The position numbers and the translations under genes were made by a program. From contig DBBY01000042.1 of the NCBI GenBank assembly GCA_002292855.1, positions 1 to 64,000 of the forward strand: a stretch of DNA of 64,000 bases, written 5' to 3'. Under the pieces are notes generated by a model. That model saw only the letters and a list, made by a program, of their open reading frames with translations. It was not told the origin of the DNA and made no database searches. Every line of letters starts with the position of its first letter. The first letter of the stretch is position 1. Of this stretch, positions 17,306 through 26,557 are shown piece by piece. Origin of the DNA: Flavobacteriales bacterium UBA972 (GTDB taxonomy: Bacteria > Bacteroidota > Bacteroidia > Flavobacteriales > Schleiferiaceae).

Positions 17306-18559
17306 ATGGCCCGTTTATCCACCCCCGTTTTAAGGGAAGCCGTTCGAATCGCTTTTCAGTCGCTCCGGTCGCAAATGCTTCGGGCGGTGCTGACTGCCCT
17401 GATTATTGCCATTGGCATCACGGCCCTGGTGGGCATGCTCACGGCAACCAGCGTCATGGAGGGCTCGATTACTCAGCAGTTCTCGAGCATGGGCGCAACA
17501 ACATTCACCATACAGCAAGGGGGAATGGAAATTCAAATTGGGCGGCGCGGAATCAAAGAAAAGCCGCAGCCGAGCATTCCGCTTTTGCAGGCACTGCAAC
17601 TGCGCGACCGAATGACCAAAATGGGCTATGTCGCTAGCATTGGCGACAATGTGGCCGGAGCCATGGAGGTCCAGTACGAAGGACTTAAAACGAATCCCAA
17701 CGTCAATGTGACCGCCTCTGACGCCAATTATCCGGTAACCCAGGGGCTGACTATAGCCGAGGGCCGGTTTTTTTCTGCCGCGGACCAAAACGAAGCCCGA
17801 TCGGTGGCCGTTTTAGGGTCTGACGTGGCAGGCAAACTTTTTCCCGAGGGCGGCGCCTTGGGACGAATCATTCGGGTGGGATCCAAGCCCTACACCGTTG
17901 TTGGAGTTACCGAACCCAAGGGCAGCAGCTCATTCATGTCGAGCGATCAAGTGGTCTACCTCCCCCTGCGCACTGCACACTTGGAATTTGCGGACCCCTC
18001 GTCGAGCTACGTAATCAGCGTGATGGCCCCGAGTCCGCAAGAGCTCGAAGCAAGCATTGCCAGCGCCACCTCGGTAATGCGTTCGGTACGGCGCCTCAAG
18101 CCCGGAGCCGAAGACAATTTTAACATTCGCCGAAGCGACAGCATATCGGCTTTGCTCCTGGAATCCTTGAGCTCGGTCAATGCAGGCGCAGCCCTGATTG
18201 CGCTGATCACGCTTTTGGGCGCATCCATCGCCCTAATGAACATCATGCTGGTCAGTGTAACCGAACGCACGCGCGAAATCGGTACGCGCAAGGCCCTTGG
18301 CGCCAGTTCGCAGGTCATCGTGGTGCAGTTTCTTGCCGAAGCCATTGTAGTTAGCGTCATGGGCGGAATCGCCGGCATCATTTTGGGCCTTGCGGTAGGA
18401 AACGGTCTGGCCTATGCCTTGGACGCCCAAGCGGTATTCCCCCTAAAGTGGATGCTTTTGGCCCTTGTGGTCTCGATTGTCGTCGGAGTGGTTTCGGGCT
18501 GGTACCCTGCCAAAAAAGCGGCAGCCTTGGATCCTATCGAAGCCCTGAGGTATGAGTAG
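17306..18559 (+). CDS. MacB/FtsX-family ABC transporter permease
   Basis: A 417-residue permease with the MacB layout: one N-terminal membrane helix (residues about 26-48), a large periplasmic domain, and three C-terminal helices. The conserved TERTREIGTRKALGA loop lies near residue 318 and the ending PIEALRYE is typical. Such proteins act with an ATPase as mechanotransmission exporters for lipoproteins, peptides or lipids. No cognate MacB ATPase is adjacent; the ATPase two genes on belongs to the Wzt type. It overlaps the next gene by eight bases, so it shares the polysaccharide exporter mRNA. Whether it works with that exporter is unknown. Confidence 0.87.
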   Translation: MARLSTPVLREAVRIAFQSLRSQMLRAVLTALIIAIGITALVGMLTATSVMEGSITQQFSSMGATTFTIQQGGMEIQIGRRGIKEKPQPSIPLLQALQLRDRMTKMGYVASIGDNVAGAMEVQYEGLKTNPNVNVTASDANYPVTQGLTIAEGRFFSAADQNEARSVAVLGSDVAGKLFPEGGALGRIIRVGSKPYTVVGVTEPKGSSSFMSSDQVVYLPLRTAHLEFADPSSSYVISVMAPSPQELEASIASATSVMRSVRRLKPGAEDNFNIRRSDSISALLLESLSSVNAGAALIALITLLGASIALMNIMLVSVTERTREIGTRKALGASSQVIVVQFLAEAIVVSVMGGIAGIILGLAVGNGLAYALDAQAVFPLKWMLLALVVSIVVGVVSGWYPAKKAAALDPIEALRYE

Positions 18560-19376
18560 CGTCCGCGAAGTAACGGCTCAAGACCCCTGGTGGAAGCCCC
18601 AACCCGACAGCGCCAAGAATGCGCGGAGGATGGCCTTGGCCTTTGCCCGACGCGACCTAAGACTCCGGTACGTGCAGACTCAGCTCGGTTGGCTTTGGGC
18701 GGTTGCCCAACCCTTGATTCTGATTACCACCCTAACCCTAGTATTGGGACGCGTTTTTGCCCTGCCCGCAGAAGGTTTGAGGCAGTTCGGACTGAATCTG
18801 GCGGTGGCCCTCCCGGGCTGGATTTGGTTTCAGTTCACGGTGAGTCAGGGCGCCATGAGCCTGGTGGCCAACCAGGCCCTGGTCAGCAAGGCCGCCTTTA
18901 ATCGCTCTGCCCTGCCGAATTCTAAGGCAATCGTCGGCTTTGCCGATTTTTTGGTCGGCTCGGCCGTGGTTGCACTCGGACTTTTACTCATACAGGAGGC
19001 CCAGGCCCTTGCCCTGCTGCGCCTGCCTTTGGTCATAGCCTACACTGCGCTTGCCTCCCTGGGTTGGGCCTATGCCCTGGCCTCGGTAAGCGTGCGGCGG
19101 AGGGACTTTTTGGCGGTCCTGCCCGTGCTGCTGCAAGCCTTGTTTTTCATAAGCCCCATTGCCCTGCCCAGCGCCAACTTTGCCCCCGTAGGCTGGGGAA
19201 TTTTCTACTGGCTTAACCCGGCGGTAGCAATGGCCGACGGCTTTCGATGGGCCTGGCTGGGCTGGGACGTTTGGCAGCCCGCACACGCTATCTCGGCGGC
19301 TTCGGGCATCCTTGGCTTTGTATTCGGACTCCTTGCCCTCCGATGGAGGTCGCGCCGACTCAGTGAGTTTTTATGA
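18552..19376 (+). CDS. ABC-2 polysaccharide exporter permease (Wzm-like)
   Basis: Inner-membrane permease of 274 residues with about six helices. The N-terminal segment FARRDLRLRYVQTQLGWLWAVAQPL is a hallmark of O-antigen/teichoic-acid ABC-2 exporters (Wzm, TagG). Such permeases move an undecaprenyl-linked or lipid-linked polysaccharide across the inner membrane. It overlaps the previous gene by eight bases and the ATPase gene by four (ATGA). With the ATPase it forms a complete exporter. It is followed by sulfotransferase and glycosyltransferase genes, which fits a surface glycan locus. Confidence 0.9.
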   Translation: MSSVREVTAQDPWWKPQPDSAKNARRMALAFARRDLRLRYVQTQLGWLWAVAQPLILITTLTLVLGRVFALPAEGLRQFGLNLAVALPGWIWFQFTVSQGAMSLVANQALVSKAAFNRSALPNSKAIVGFADFLVGSAVVALGLLLIQEAQALALLRLPLVIAYTALASLGWAYALASVSVRRRDFLAVLPVLLQALFFISPIALPSANFAPVGWGIFYWLNPAVAMADGFRWAWLGWDVWQPAHAISAASGILGFVFGLLALRWRSRRLSEFL

Positions 19377-20476
19377 ACAGTCTGCGCATTGAAACGAGCA
19401 ATTTGGGCAAGAACCTGGGGAATCGCTGGGTACTTCGCCGCATTGACCTCCGCCTCGAAGAGGGTGAAATCCTGGGTATTATTGGGGCCAACGGCGCAGG
19501 TAAATCTACCCTGCTCAAAACTTTGAGCGGACTATTGCACCCCGACGAAGGCAGCTACCGAATCAAGGGAAGTATGGCCAGCCTGCTCGAGGTGGGCACG
19601 GGATTCCACCCCGACCTAAGCGGGCGCGAGAACGCCTTTCTGCGCGGAGCCTTGCTCGGTCTTTCGCGGGCCGAGGTGCGCGAACTTCTGCCCGTTGTGA
19701 CGGAATTTGCCGGCGTTTCTGACCGCATTGACGAACCCGTGAAGTACTATTCCAGCGGAATGCAGGTTCGCCTCGGATTTGCACTGGCCGCCCACCTACC
19801 GGCTGATGTGCTCGTGGTGGACGAGGTTTTAGCTGTGGGTGACGCCGCCTTTCAGGCAAAAAGCCTCGCTTTTCTGGAATCCACATGGAGGCAATCCGCG
19901 CGAAGCGTAGTCTATGTGGCCCATCAGCTGCCGCAGGTACGGCGCCTCTGCGACCGGGTCCTTTGGCTGGACCAAGGACTGATTCGCATGGAAGGTCCTG
20001 CCGATGCGGTCTGCGATGCCTATGCGGCAAGCCAAAAATCCACCACCCCAGAATGGGCGGAACCCGAACGCCGAAGAGGCCAGGGGAAAGTCCGCGCCAC
20101 TGCCTTAAGCATTCAAGAACAATGGGTTACTGGCGGAACTGCCAAGCTTCAGCTGCATTGGAAGGAGTACGCGCCGTCAGAGAATCTTGACCTGAGAATA
20201 AGTGTAGAGTCTGCGGACGGTTCGGCAATTAGCCTTTGGAGCAGCCTGCAGTCGGGTAAAAGCATAGCATCGAGTCAGTTGGAGGCTCATTTGACCCTCA
20301 GCGAATTGGGACTGAGCTCGGGCGACTACCTGCTGCACCTGCGCCTCTTTGCCGACGGCCTGCTGCAGGATGAAGTCCTGGGGGCGAGCACATTGACGGT
20401 GGGTCATGGCCTTTGGAAGGGACTGGAATACCCCACCCCGAGGCCGATGGCCCTGCAGAGCCAGGACTGGAACTAG
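19373..20476 (+). CDS. ABC polysaccharide exporter ATPase (Wzt-like) with C-terminal extension
   Basis: A 367-residue ATPase. Walker A GANGAGKST is at residues 38-46, the signature YYSSGM near residue 123, Walker B VLVVDEVLAVGD near residue 145 and the H-loop AHQ near residue 180. Residues beyond about 225 form a beta-rich domain like the carbohydrate-binding module of Wzt proteins, which selects the finished glycan by its end modification. The start overlaps the permease stop (ATGA). Its own stop shares a CTAG tetranucleotide with the convergent sulfotransferase gene. Confidence 0.92.
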   Translation: MNSLRIETSNLGKNLGNRWVLRRIDLRLEEGEILGIIGANGAGKSTLLKTLSGLLHPDEGSYRIKGSMASLLEVGTGFHPDLSGRENAFLRGALLGLSRAEVRELLPVVTEFAGVSDRIDEPVKYYSSGMQVRLGFALAAHLPADVLVVDEVLAVGDAAFQAKSLAFLESTWRQSARSVVYVAHQLPQVRRLCDRVLWLDQGLIRMEGPADAVCDAYAASQKSTTPEWAEPERRRGQGKVRATALSIQEQWVTGGTAKLQLHWKEYAPSENLDLRISVESADGSAISLWSSLQSGKSIASSQLEAHLTLSELGLSSGDYLLHLRLFADGLLQDEVLGASTLTVGHGLWKGLEYPTPRPMALQSQDWN

Positions 20477-21396
20477 CGTTTTTTTAGACCAAGATCCTTT
20501 AGGAAGAGGCTTACGTTTGTTCTCACTTGGGCAATAAGTTTTTGAATTACCGGCACCGTTACGGCATGCGGACCATTGGGATGGCGAAACAAGCCCAGCA
20601 TGTAGTCGGATCCCTGCGAAGCGGGCAAGGCGCTCGGGTACTCAAGCTTCCAGTCCTTGGGATCGTAGCCTTGGGCGGCCAGGTAGTCCTGAAAAACCGG
20701 GCGATAAAATTCCACGTCGGCGTCGTTGAACCATCGCCTCCAATCGCTATGAACCTGACTGCGAGCTACATGCCTAAAGTTTTTGCGCAAGTCTGATTCG
20801 CCCAAAAGCGGAATTCCCAGATAGTCCTCCACGGCGGACCAGCGTCGGTCGACGAGGTCCTCGTAGTGCCAAATAAACCATCCCTCCTGGCGAAGCCGGT
20901 CCAGCAATGCCGAGAGTTCGTCGAGCTTGGCTTTTTGCTGCGCTGCATGCTCAGCCAATTCCCGGGGATCGTCAGAATGAAGGCGGTAAAAGGGCAGCGA
21001 ATCGGGCTTGCCTTCTTTGGCGCGGACCTTTTTATGAGCCACGGCAAATTCATCGGGATCGGGGTCGTGCACATAAAACCAACGGTAGAAAAAGCCCGAA
21101 ATCCATCGGTCGCGGGGATCGCGAACCAAAAAAATCTTTTTGTCGTAGTGCGCAAAGGCATCGGCAGCGTCATGACCCGACCATCCGTGCATCTCGGGGC
21201 TGCTGTAGAGAATTTTTACCAAAGTTGACTCAGAATCGGGCCAAACCAGGCCGTCCATTCGGCGAAAGGTGCCTTGAGTCAGGCTGTTGGGCTCAAATAC
21301 TTCTTGAACCTCGCCCCTGGCCTTAAGTGCCTCTGAAAGCAGCGAAAAGCCATAAGTGGTCCCGCTCCGAGGCATTCCAAACAAAACAGTGCGCAT
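20473..21396 (-). CDS. Sulfotransferase family protein
   Basis: A 307-residue PAPS-dependent sulfotransferase candidate. The 5'-phosphosulfate loop GMPRSGTTY is at residues 8-16. The 3'-phosphate region appears as LVRDPRDRWISGF near residue 95. Lying between a Wzm/Wzt exporter and two glycosyltransferases, it may sulfate the exported glycan or a lipid; this is inference from context. It converges with the ATPase gene, sharing the CTAG that holds both stops, and is divergent from the glycosyltransferase gene across 29 bases. No PAPS synthesis genes are in the window. Confidence 0.85.
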   Translation of the reverse strand: MRTVLFGMPRSGTTYGFSLLSEALKARGEVQEVFEPNSLTQGTFRRMDGLVWPDSESTLVKILYSSPEMHGWSGHDAADAFAHYDKKIFLVRDPRDRWISGFFYRWFYVHDPDPDEFAVAHKKVRAKEGKPDSLPFYRLHSDDPRELAEHAAQQKAKLDELSALLDRLRQEGWFIWHYEDLVDRRWSAVEDYLGIPLLGESDLRKNFRHVARSQVHSDWRRWFNDADVEFYRPVFQDYLAAQGYDPKDWKLEYPSALPASQGSDYMLGLFRHPNGPHAVTVPVIQKLIAQVRTNVSLFLKDLGLKKR

Positions 21397-21413
21397 GGGG
21401 GGTCAAGGTACAT

Positions 21414-21421
21414 TAAGTTTG
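21414..21421 (+). promoter_or_regulatory. -7 element TAAGTTTG for the glycosyltransferase pair
   Basis: Exact TAnnTTTG. Four G bases separate it from the ATG at 21426, so the predicted mRNA starts at or next to the start codon. Confidence 0.65.
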
Positions 21422-21425
21422 GGGG

Positions 21426-22490
21426 ATGCGCGAGCGAGTTCCTTTAGTTTCTGTGGTGGTGCCCAACTACCAGCACGAGCGCTATTTAAGGCAGCGCCTG
21501 ACGAGCATTGCGGACCAAACCTTTCAAGACGTGGAGGTACTCTTGCTCGACGACGCTTCGACCGACGGGTCCTTGGCCCTGCTTAAGGAATTTGCAACAG
21601 GACGGCCCGGATGGTCGGTTCACCCCAATGCAGAAAATTCCGGCAGCCCCTTTGCGCAGTGGAACAAGGCCGCCTCGCTCGCCCACGGACGCTACCTGTG
21701 GATTGCCGAGAGCGACGACTACGCGGACCCCCTCCTGCTCGAGCGCCTGGTTGCTGTGATGGAGTCCGATCCCAACCTCGTAATCGCCTACGGCCAGTCC
21801 ATGCTGGTCGATTCCGAGGACCAAGCGATGCACAGTTTTGACGTGCACTACCGCTACGTCTACGGAACCGAGGCCCAGCGCTGGGTTGAGGGTTACCGAA
21901 ACGACGGCCTTCATGAGATTCGGCATTTTATGCTGCTGCACAACGTAGTTCCCAATGCCTCGGGGGCGCTCATTCGCCTCGAACCGTTTCGCGCTGTGGG
22001 CGGAGCCGACCCCAATTGGCGCCTCAATGGGGACTGGATGACCTACATCAAACTTCTCGAGCAGGGCGGAATCGCCTTTGTTCCTGAGGTGCTCAACTAC
22101 TTTCGGGTGCATTCCGAAACAGCGCGCCAGAAGGCCAACGAAGGGGGCGACGTCTACCTCGAGCTGCTCGCACTGGTCGACTACATTGCCGCGAACCACC
22201 AACCCGACCAAGCTCGGCTTCGGCGCGCCTACCGAAATGTCGCGGCCTGGTGGACCCATTCGCTGTACCGACAAGATTGGAGCTCCGCCCGGCGAAGTGC
22301 AAACCTGCGCGTCAACCGTGTACTTTTTGCGCGATTTGTGCGCCTGCACCCGCTGGTACTGCTCCACATTCCCTACGAGGGCCTTGTGCGGGTGGCCGTA
22401 TCAACGCTTGCCGCGCTAGGCCTCAAGGAACCCCTTCGGCGCGTCCTTCACCAGTTTTTTCCGAACCACTTTATGCCCCGCGCGACGTGA
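21426..22490 (+). CDS. Family 2 glycosyltransferase
   Basis: A 354-residue GT-A fold glycosyltransferase. The nucleotide-sugar binding start VSVVVPNYQHERYL is at residues 8-21, followed by LLLDDASTDGS and the metal-binding IAESDDYADP near residue 92 (a D-x-D equivalent with Glu-Ser-Asp-Asp). The C-terminal third is helical with arginine-rich segments. It probably adds a sugar to a growing surface glycan at the inner membrane. The next gene starts at the GTGA that holds its stop. Acceptor and donor are not deducible. Confidence 0.88.
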   Translation: MRERVPLVSVVVPNYQHERYLRQRLTSIADQTFQDVEVLLLDDASTDGSLALLKEFATGRPGWSVHPNAENSGSPFAQWNKAASLAHGRYLWIAESDDYADPLLLERLVAVMESDPNLVIAYGQSMLVDSEDQAMHSFDVHYRYVYGTEAQRWVEGYRNDGLHEIRHFMLLHNVVPNASGALIRLEPFRAVGGADPNWRLNGDWMTYIKLLEQGGIAFVPEVLNYFRVHSETARQKANEGGDVYLELLALVDYIAANHQPDQARLRRAYRNVAAWWTHSLYRQDWSSARRSANLRVNRVLFARFVRLHPLVLLHIPYEGLVRVAVSTLAALGLKEPLRRVLHQFFPNHFMPRAT

Positions 22491-23332
22491 ACATTTCAGT
22501 CGTCATACCCTGCTACCTTAGCGAAGAAACCCTGCGCGAAGCGGTCGACAGCGCGGCCAAGGCCTATGAGGTGCTGGTCGTCGATGATGCCTCGCCGGGC
22601 GGTTGCGCCGATTTGGTTCGCGGCTGGAACTGGCCCAACGTTCGGGTTTTGGTGCATCCCAAAAACCTGGGTTTGGGTGCCGCCCGCAACACCGGGTCCC
22701 GCGCAGCCTCGGGCGACTGGATTGCCTACCTCGATGCCGACGACGCTTTTGAGCCGCAGTGGCACGAGCGTCTGACTACTTTTTTAGTTCAAGCGCCCGA
22801 GGCAACCTGGGCCTACCACCCGGTGCGCGAATGGGACGGGCAGCATTTGGGAGCCATTCGATTCGGAGACCAACCCCGGCAAATCAGCGACCTGGTGCTT
22901 AAACGGCCTGCCATCGCCCCGAGCGCATGCCTGCTTCGCGCTGATATTGCTCGGGAGCATCCTTTTGACACCAACCAAAGGCTGCAAGGAACCGAGGACT
23001 TAGAGCTTTGGATGCGACTTTGGGCTCAGGGACTTCGCCCGATACGCTGGACCGACGAACCCTTCACCCGGTACCGAATAAACCATGGAATGTCTGCAGA
23101 GCTCGAGTCGCACAGCATCAAAATTCGGCTTCGATGGGCGCAGTTTGTGCAGCAAGGCTGGATACCTGAGGCCGTTTTAAAGCATGCCGAGGGGGAACTA
23201 ATGCGCCAAAAGGCCCGAAGCCACCACAAGGCCGGGCGATTTGCTGAGGCCCAAAAGGCCTATTGGGCTGCGGGATTTACCTTCAAAAATGGGATTCTCG
23301 CGGCCTTGGCTACCCTGAAGATCCGAATTTAA
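22487..23332 (+). CDS. Family 2 glycosyltransferase, GTG start
   Basis: A 281-residue GT-A glycosyltransferase. It begins [15 protein letters not shown], then [12 protein letters not shown] and [11 protein letters not shown] near residue 80 (D-A-D-D metal site). The start is GTG 22487, overlapping the TGA of the previous gene; the much longer open frame from 22250 runs inside that gene and lacks any family similarity there. It likely works in the same glycan pathway as its partner. Its TAA lies in a TTAA shared with the convergent icd stop. Confidence 0.88.
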   Translation: MNISVVIPCYLSEETLREAVDSAAKAYEVLVVDDASPGGCADLVRGWNWPNVRVLVHPKNLGLGAARNTGSRAASGDWIAYLDADDAFEPQWHERLTTFLVQAPEATWAYHPVREWDGQHLGAIRFGDQPRQISDLVLKRPAIAPSACLLRADIAREHPFDTNQRLQGTEDLELWMRLWAQGLRPIRWTDEPFTRYRINHGMSAELESHSIKIRLRWAQFVQQGWIPEAVLKHAEGELMRQKARSHHKAGRFAEAQKAYWAAGFTFKNGILAALATLKIRI

Positions 23333-24555
23333 ATCCTATCGCGCAGGGCCTGATCAATGGCGTCCAGGAATTCCTCGGTGTAGAGGTAGTGCTCCCCGTG
23401 CTGCACGCTGTTGCCGTGGATGCAGACCGCTAAATCCTTAGTCATGCGGCCGCTTTCTACGACTTCTACGCATACCTGCTCGAGGGTTTCGCAGAACTGA
23501 ATCAACTCGGCATTGCCGTCGAGCTTGCCTCGGTGGGCGAGGCCGCGCGTCCAAGCAAAAATGGAGGCAATGGGGTTGGTACTGGTCGGTTTGCCTTGCT
23601 GGTGCTGGCGGTAGTGGCGCGTGACCGTGCCGTGCGCCGCCTCGGCTTCCATGGTCTTGCCGTCGGGGGTTATGAGCACCGAGGTCATGAGTCCGAGCGA
23701 ACCAAAACCCTGAGCCACGGTGTCAGACTGCACGTCACCGTCGTAGTTCTTGCAGGCCCACACAAAGGAACCCTCCCACTTGAGGGCCGAAGCCACCATG
23801 TCGTCAATCAGCCGGTGCTCGTAGGTTATGCCTGCGGCCTCGTACCGGTCCTTGAACTCCGCAAGGTATATTTCTTGAAAAATATCCTTGAACCGCCCGT
23901 CGTACTTCTTGAGGATGGTGTTTTTGGTACTCAAATAAAGCGGCCACTTTTTGTCGAGTGCCATGTTAAAGCAACTCCGCGCAAAACCCGTAATGGACTC
24001 GTCGGTGTTGAACATGCTCATAGCGACCCCATCGCCTTGAAACTGGTACACCTCCCAAGTTTGGGCGGCGGCGCCGTCGTCGGGCGTGAAGGTCATGGTC
24101 AGCTTGCCCTTGCCCTTAATGGTAGTGTCGGTAGCACGGTACTGATCGCCAAAAGCGTGGCGACCAATAACAATGGGCTTGTTCCAGGTCGTTACCAGTC
24201 TAGGTATGTTTTTAATGACAATCGGCTCCCGAAACACCGTGCCGTCGAGAATATTGCGGATGGTGCCGTTGGGCGACCGCCACATTTGCTTGAGGCCGAA
24301 CTCCTTGACTCTAGACTCATCGGGCGTAATGGTCGCGCACTTGATGCCTACGTGGTACTTTTTAATGGCCTCCGCCGCATCCACAGTCACTTGATCGTTG
24401 GTGGCATCGCGGTGCTCCATTCCAAGATCGTAGTACTTTAAATCCAGGTCGAGGTAGGGAAGAATCAGCTTGTTTTTAATGGTGGCCCAAATGATTCGGG
24501 TCATCTCGTCGCCGTCAAGCTCGACGACCGGATTAACAACTTTAATTTTTTGCAT
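23329..24555 (-). CDS. icd: NADP-dependent isocitrate dehydrogenase
   Basis: A 408-residue enzyme that converts isocitrate to 2-oxoglutarate and CO2, giving NADPH. Length and the N-terminus ([19 protein letters not shown]) match the eukaryotic-like homodimeric type II class rather than the E. coli class. Substrate-binding [10 protein letters not shown] is near residue 94, and [12 protein letters not shown] near residue 305 carries the NADP-contact region. It is 34 bases after the dnaX stop on the same strand, with a near-match TATTTTAG element eight bases before its ATG. Stops of icd and the convergent glycosyltransferase overlap in TTAA. Confidence 0.95.
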   Translation of the reverse strand: MQKIKVVNPVVELDGDEMTRIIWATIKNKLILPYLDLDLKYYDLGMEHRDATNDQVTVDAAEAIKKYHVGIKCATITPDESRVKEFGLKQMWRSPNGTIRNILDGTVFREPIVIKNIPRLVTTWNKPIVIGRHAFGDQYRATDTTIKGKGKLTMTFTPDDGAAAQTWEVYQFQGDGVAMSMFNTDESITGFARSCFNMALDKKWPLYLSTKNTILKKYDGRFKDIFQEIYLAEFKDRYEAAGITYEHRLIDDMVASALKWEGSFVWACKNYDGDVQSDTVAQGFGSLGLMTSVLITPDGKTMEAEAAHGTVTRHYRQHQQGKPTSTNPIASIFAWTRGLAHRGKLDGNAELIQFCETLEQVCVEVVESGRMTKDLAVCIHGNSVQHGEHYLYTEEFLDAIDQALRDRI

Positions 24556-24589
24556 AGTGCTGGCTAAAATACCCCTTAAATAGGGAGAA

Positions 24590-26533
24590 TTACTCGATAT
24601 CTAGTTGAAATTGCTCGCGAAAATCGTCTAAGTACGGATTTTTTTCAAGTAAAAATGCGAAGCGCTCGTCGGGGGTGTAGACCAGGCGTGCATTGACGGA
24701 ACCCGCCTCCACCTGGGTGCGGACGGTTATGGAATCGTTGTTGAGGGCCTGACGCAAAAAGGGCAGAATTCGATCTCTCACGGAGTTGAGGTAGTCCTCC
24801 TGAAGCTCGTTCTCAAGGCTTACCCGCACAACCGATTCGTCTTCTAAAACCGGCTGCACCTGCTGTATAATGGCCTTTACCACCGGCAGGTCGTCCAGGG
24901 CACCAGCCGACTCCAACCATGCAGTCTCTAGGGCTGACTGGCTAAAGGGCCTGAGCTGGCGCTCCACGACCGCAGCCGGAATGCTTGCCTCAGTAGGGTC
25001 ACCAGCCTGCTCTGGCGTTGCTGCAGGCTCCGTCGAATCGGCAACCAAATAGTCCGTTCCACCGAGGCCCTTGAGCGAAAAAGCCGTGCGATGAACTCTA
25101 GCGTTGGGAGTATTCGCCACTGCAACTGGGGCCACTGCGGCCGCAGGTAGGGAAGACGGAATCGGCTCTTGCAGGCTTGACAGAGCCGCAGATTCGACGG
25201 CAAAAGGCAGTAAATCGGACTCTGGCACGGGCTCGGGCTCCGACTTTTGCGCGGACTCTGGCTCGGACTCAGTCATTGGCTCGAGCGCAGACTCTGGCTC
25301 TGATTCAGTCATTGGCTCGGGCTCGACCGCTACCTCAATCACCGCTGCGGGCGATGCTTCTTGCTCTATGCTTGACCGCGAAGCATCCTGTTCTGAAATG
25401 GATGCAAGCTTGGACTCCAGTTCTTTGGCCGATGCCGATTGGGCTACTGAACTACTGGGCTTTTTTTTTTCGTCCGCCGGTTCGTCGAGAATCAAATCGA
25501 GCAGGGCAACCTCTACATGCCAGCGGGCATTGCTCGCGCTGCGGTAGCTGGCATCGGCCGCCACAAGACGCTTGAGGGCAGAGGCCGCGCGGGCAGCAGA
25601 TACTTCGTGCGAAGCGTCGAGAAGAGCATTCTTTGCGGAATCCGGCAAATCCAAAAGGGCCACCGTAGCCGGGTGCTGGGCCAGCAAAAGTTCGCGGACG
25701 TAGCCCGCAAATCCCATTAAAAAGCGCTGAAGATCAAAACCCTCGTCCAAAACATCTTGAATTACGGTCAAAACCGAAGCCCGGTCCGCAGCCATAATCT
25801 GGTTCCAAAGCCCCACGTACAAACCACGGTCGACAAGCTGCAAATTGCGGCGCACCAGGTCATAGGTCAATGGTCCGCCCTGAGCAAAGGCAGCGATGCG
25901 GTCAAAAATCGAGAGGGAGTCGCGCAGGGAACCGTCTGCCTTCTCGGCAATGGCGTGAAGGGCCTCTTGCTCGGCGACCAGGCCTTCTTTGCCCGCAACC
26001 CACTGCAGGTGGTCGGCGATGTCGCTAATTCCGATTCGCTTAAAATCGAAAATTTGGCATCGTGAGAGGATGGTCGGCAGCACCTTGTGCTTTTCGGTGG
26101 TCGCCAAAATAAAAATGGCATGCGCGGGCGGCTCCTCCAAGGTTTTAAGGAATGCGTTGAACGCGGCCTGAGAGAGCATGTGCACCTCGTCGATGATGTA
26201 GACCTTGTACTTGCCCATTTGCGGAGCAAAACGCACTTGATCGATTAGTTGCCTAATGTCATCGACGGTATTGTTGGACGCTCCATCGAGCTCAAAAATA
26301 TTGAGGCTGTAGTCTAGGCCTTCGCCGGTGTGGACTTCGTTAATTCGGCGGGCTAAAATCCGCGCGCAGGTCGTCTTACCTACCCCTCTCGGACCCGTAA
26401 AAAGCAGAGCCTGAGCGAGTCGCCCGGTCAGAACCTCATGCTCCAGGGTTTCGGTAACGTGCGCCTGGCCCACCACCGACTCAAAGGCGGCAGGGCGGTA
26501 TTTGCGGGCGGATACCAGGTAGTTATTTTCCAT
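24590..26533 (-). CDS. dnaX: DNA polymerase III subunit gamma/tau
   Basis: Clamp-loader motor of 647 residues. Walker [11 protein letters not shown] is at residues 46-55, Walker [11 protein letters not shown] at 111-120 and the SRC arginine-finger region at 157-159. The four-cysteine zinc module of the E. coli protein is absent. Residues about 170-350 form the lid and collar domains; 360-520 are acidic and low-complexity; the end is the tau-specific part. At codons 355-358 (GAA AAA AAA AAG) an A10G tract could allow slippage to a short product. ATG 26533 is preferred to a TTG that belongs to the promoter. Confidence 0.95.
   Translation of the reverse strand: MENNYLVSARKYRPAAFESVVGQAHVTETLEHEVLTGRLAQALLFTGPRGVGKTTCARILARRINEVHTGEGLDYSLNIFELDGASNNTVDDIRQLIDQVRFAPQMGKYKVYIIDEVHMLSQAAFNAFLKTLEEPPAHAIFILATTEKHKVLPTILSRCQIFDFKRIGISDIADHLQWVAGKEGLVAEQEALHAIAEKADGSLRDSLSIFDRIAAFAQGGPLTYDLVRRNLQLVDRGLYVGLWNQIMAADRASVLTVIQDVLDEGFDLQRFLMGFAGYVRELLLAQHPATVALLDLPDSAKNALLDASHEVSAARAASALKRLVAADASYRSASNARWHVEVALLDLILDEPADEKKKPSSSVAQSASAKELESKLASISEQDASRSSIEQEASPAAVIEVAVEPEPMTESEPESALEPMTESEPESAQKSEPEPVPESDLLPFAVESAALSSLQEPIPSSLPAAAVAPVAVANTPNARVHRTAFSLKGLGGTDYLVADSTEPAATPEQAGDPTEASIPAAVVERQLRPFSQSALETAWLESAGALDDLPVVKAIIQQVQPVLEDESVVRVSLENELQEDYLNSVRDRILPFLRQALNNDSITVRTQVEAGSVNARLVYTPDERFAFLLEKNPYLDDFREQFQLDIE
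25247..25318 (-). repeat. 36-base tandem repeat in the dnaX linker
   Basis: Two near-identical 12-codon units ([11 protein letters not shown] plus L or Q) lie in the acidic Glu/Pro/Ser linker between the collar and the tau C-terminus. Such a repeat can expand or contract without breaking the frame and probably tunes linker length. Confidence 0.7.
25452..25471 (-). other. Candidate slippery site in dnaX (A10G)
   Basis: On the coding strand ten A (25470-25461) are followed by G. In frame this reads GAA AAA AAA AAG CCC. A -1 ribosomal slip, or insertion of one A by RNA polymerase, instead reads AAA GCC CAG TAG, with the stop at 25454-25452. A slip to the other frame meets TAG at 25446-25444. 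Either gives a product of about 360 residues ending right after the collar domain, equivalent to the gamma subunit. Confidence 0.6.
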
Positions 26534-26545
26534 TGGAGCGGACTG

Positions 26546-26553
26546 CAAACCTA
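26546..26553 (-). promoter_or_regulatory. -7 element TAGGTTTG for dnaX
   Basis: Exact TAnnTTTG on the minus strand, 12 bases before ATG 26533. Its final TTG is the apparent alternative start, which argues against that start. Confidence 0.55.
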
Positions 26554-26557
26554 CGGA

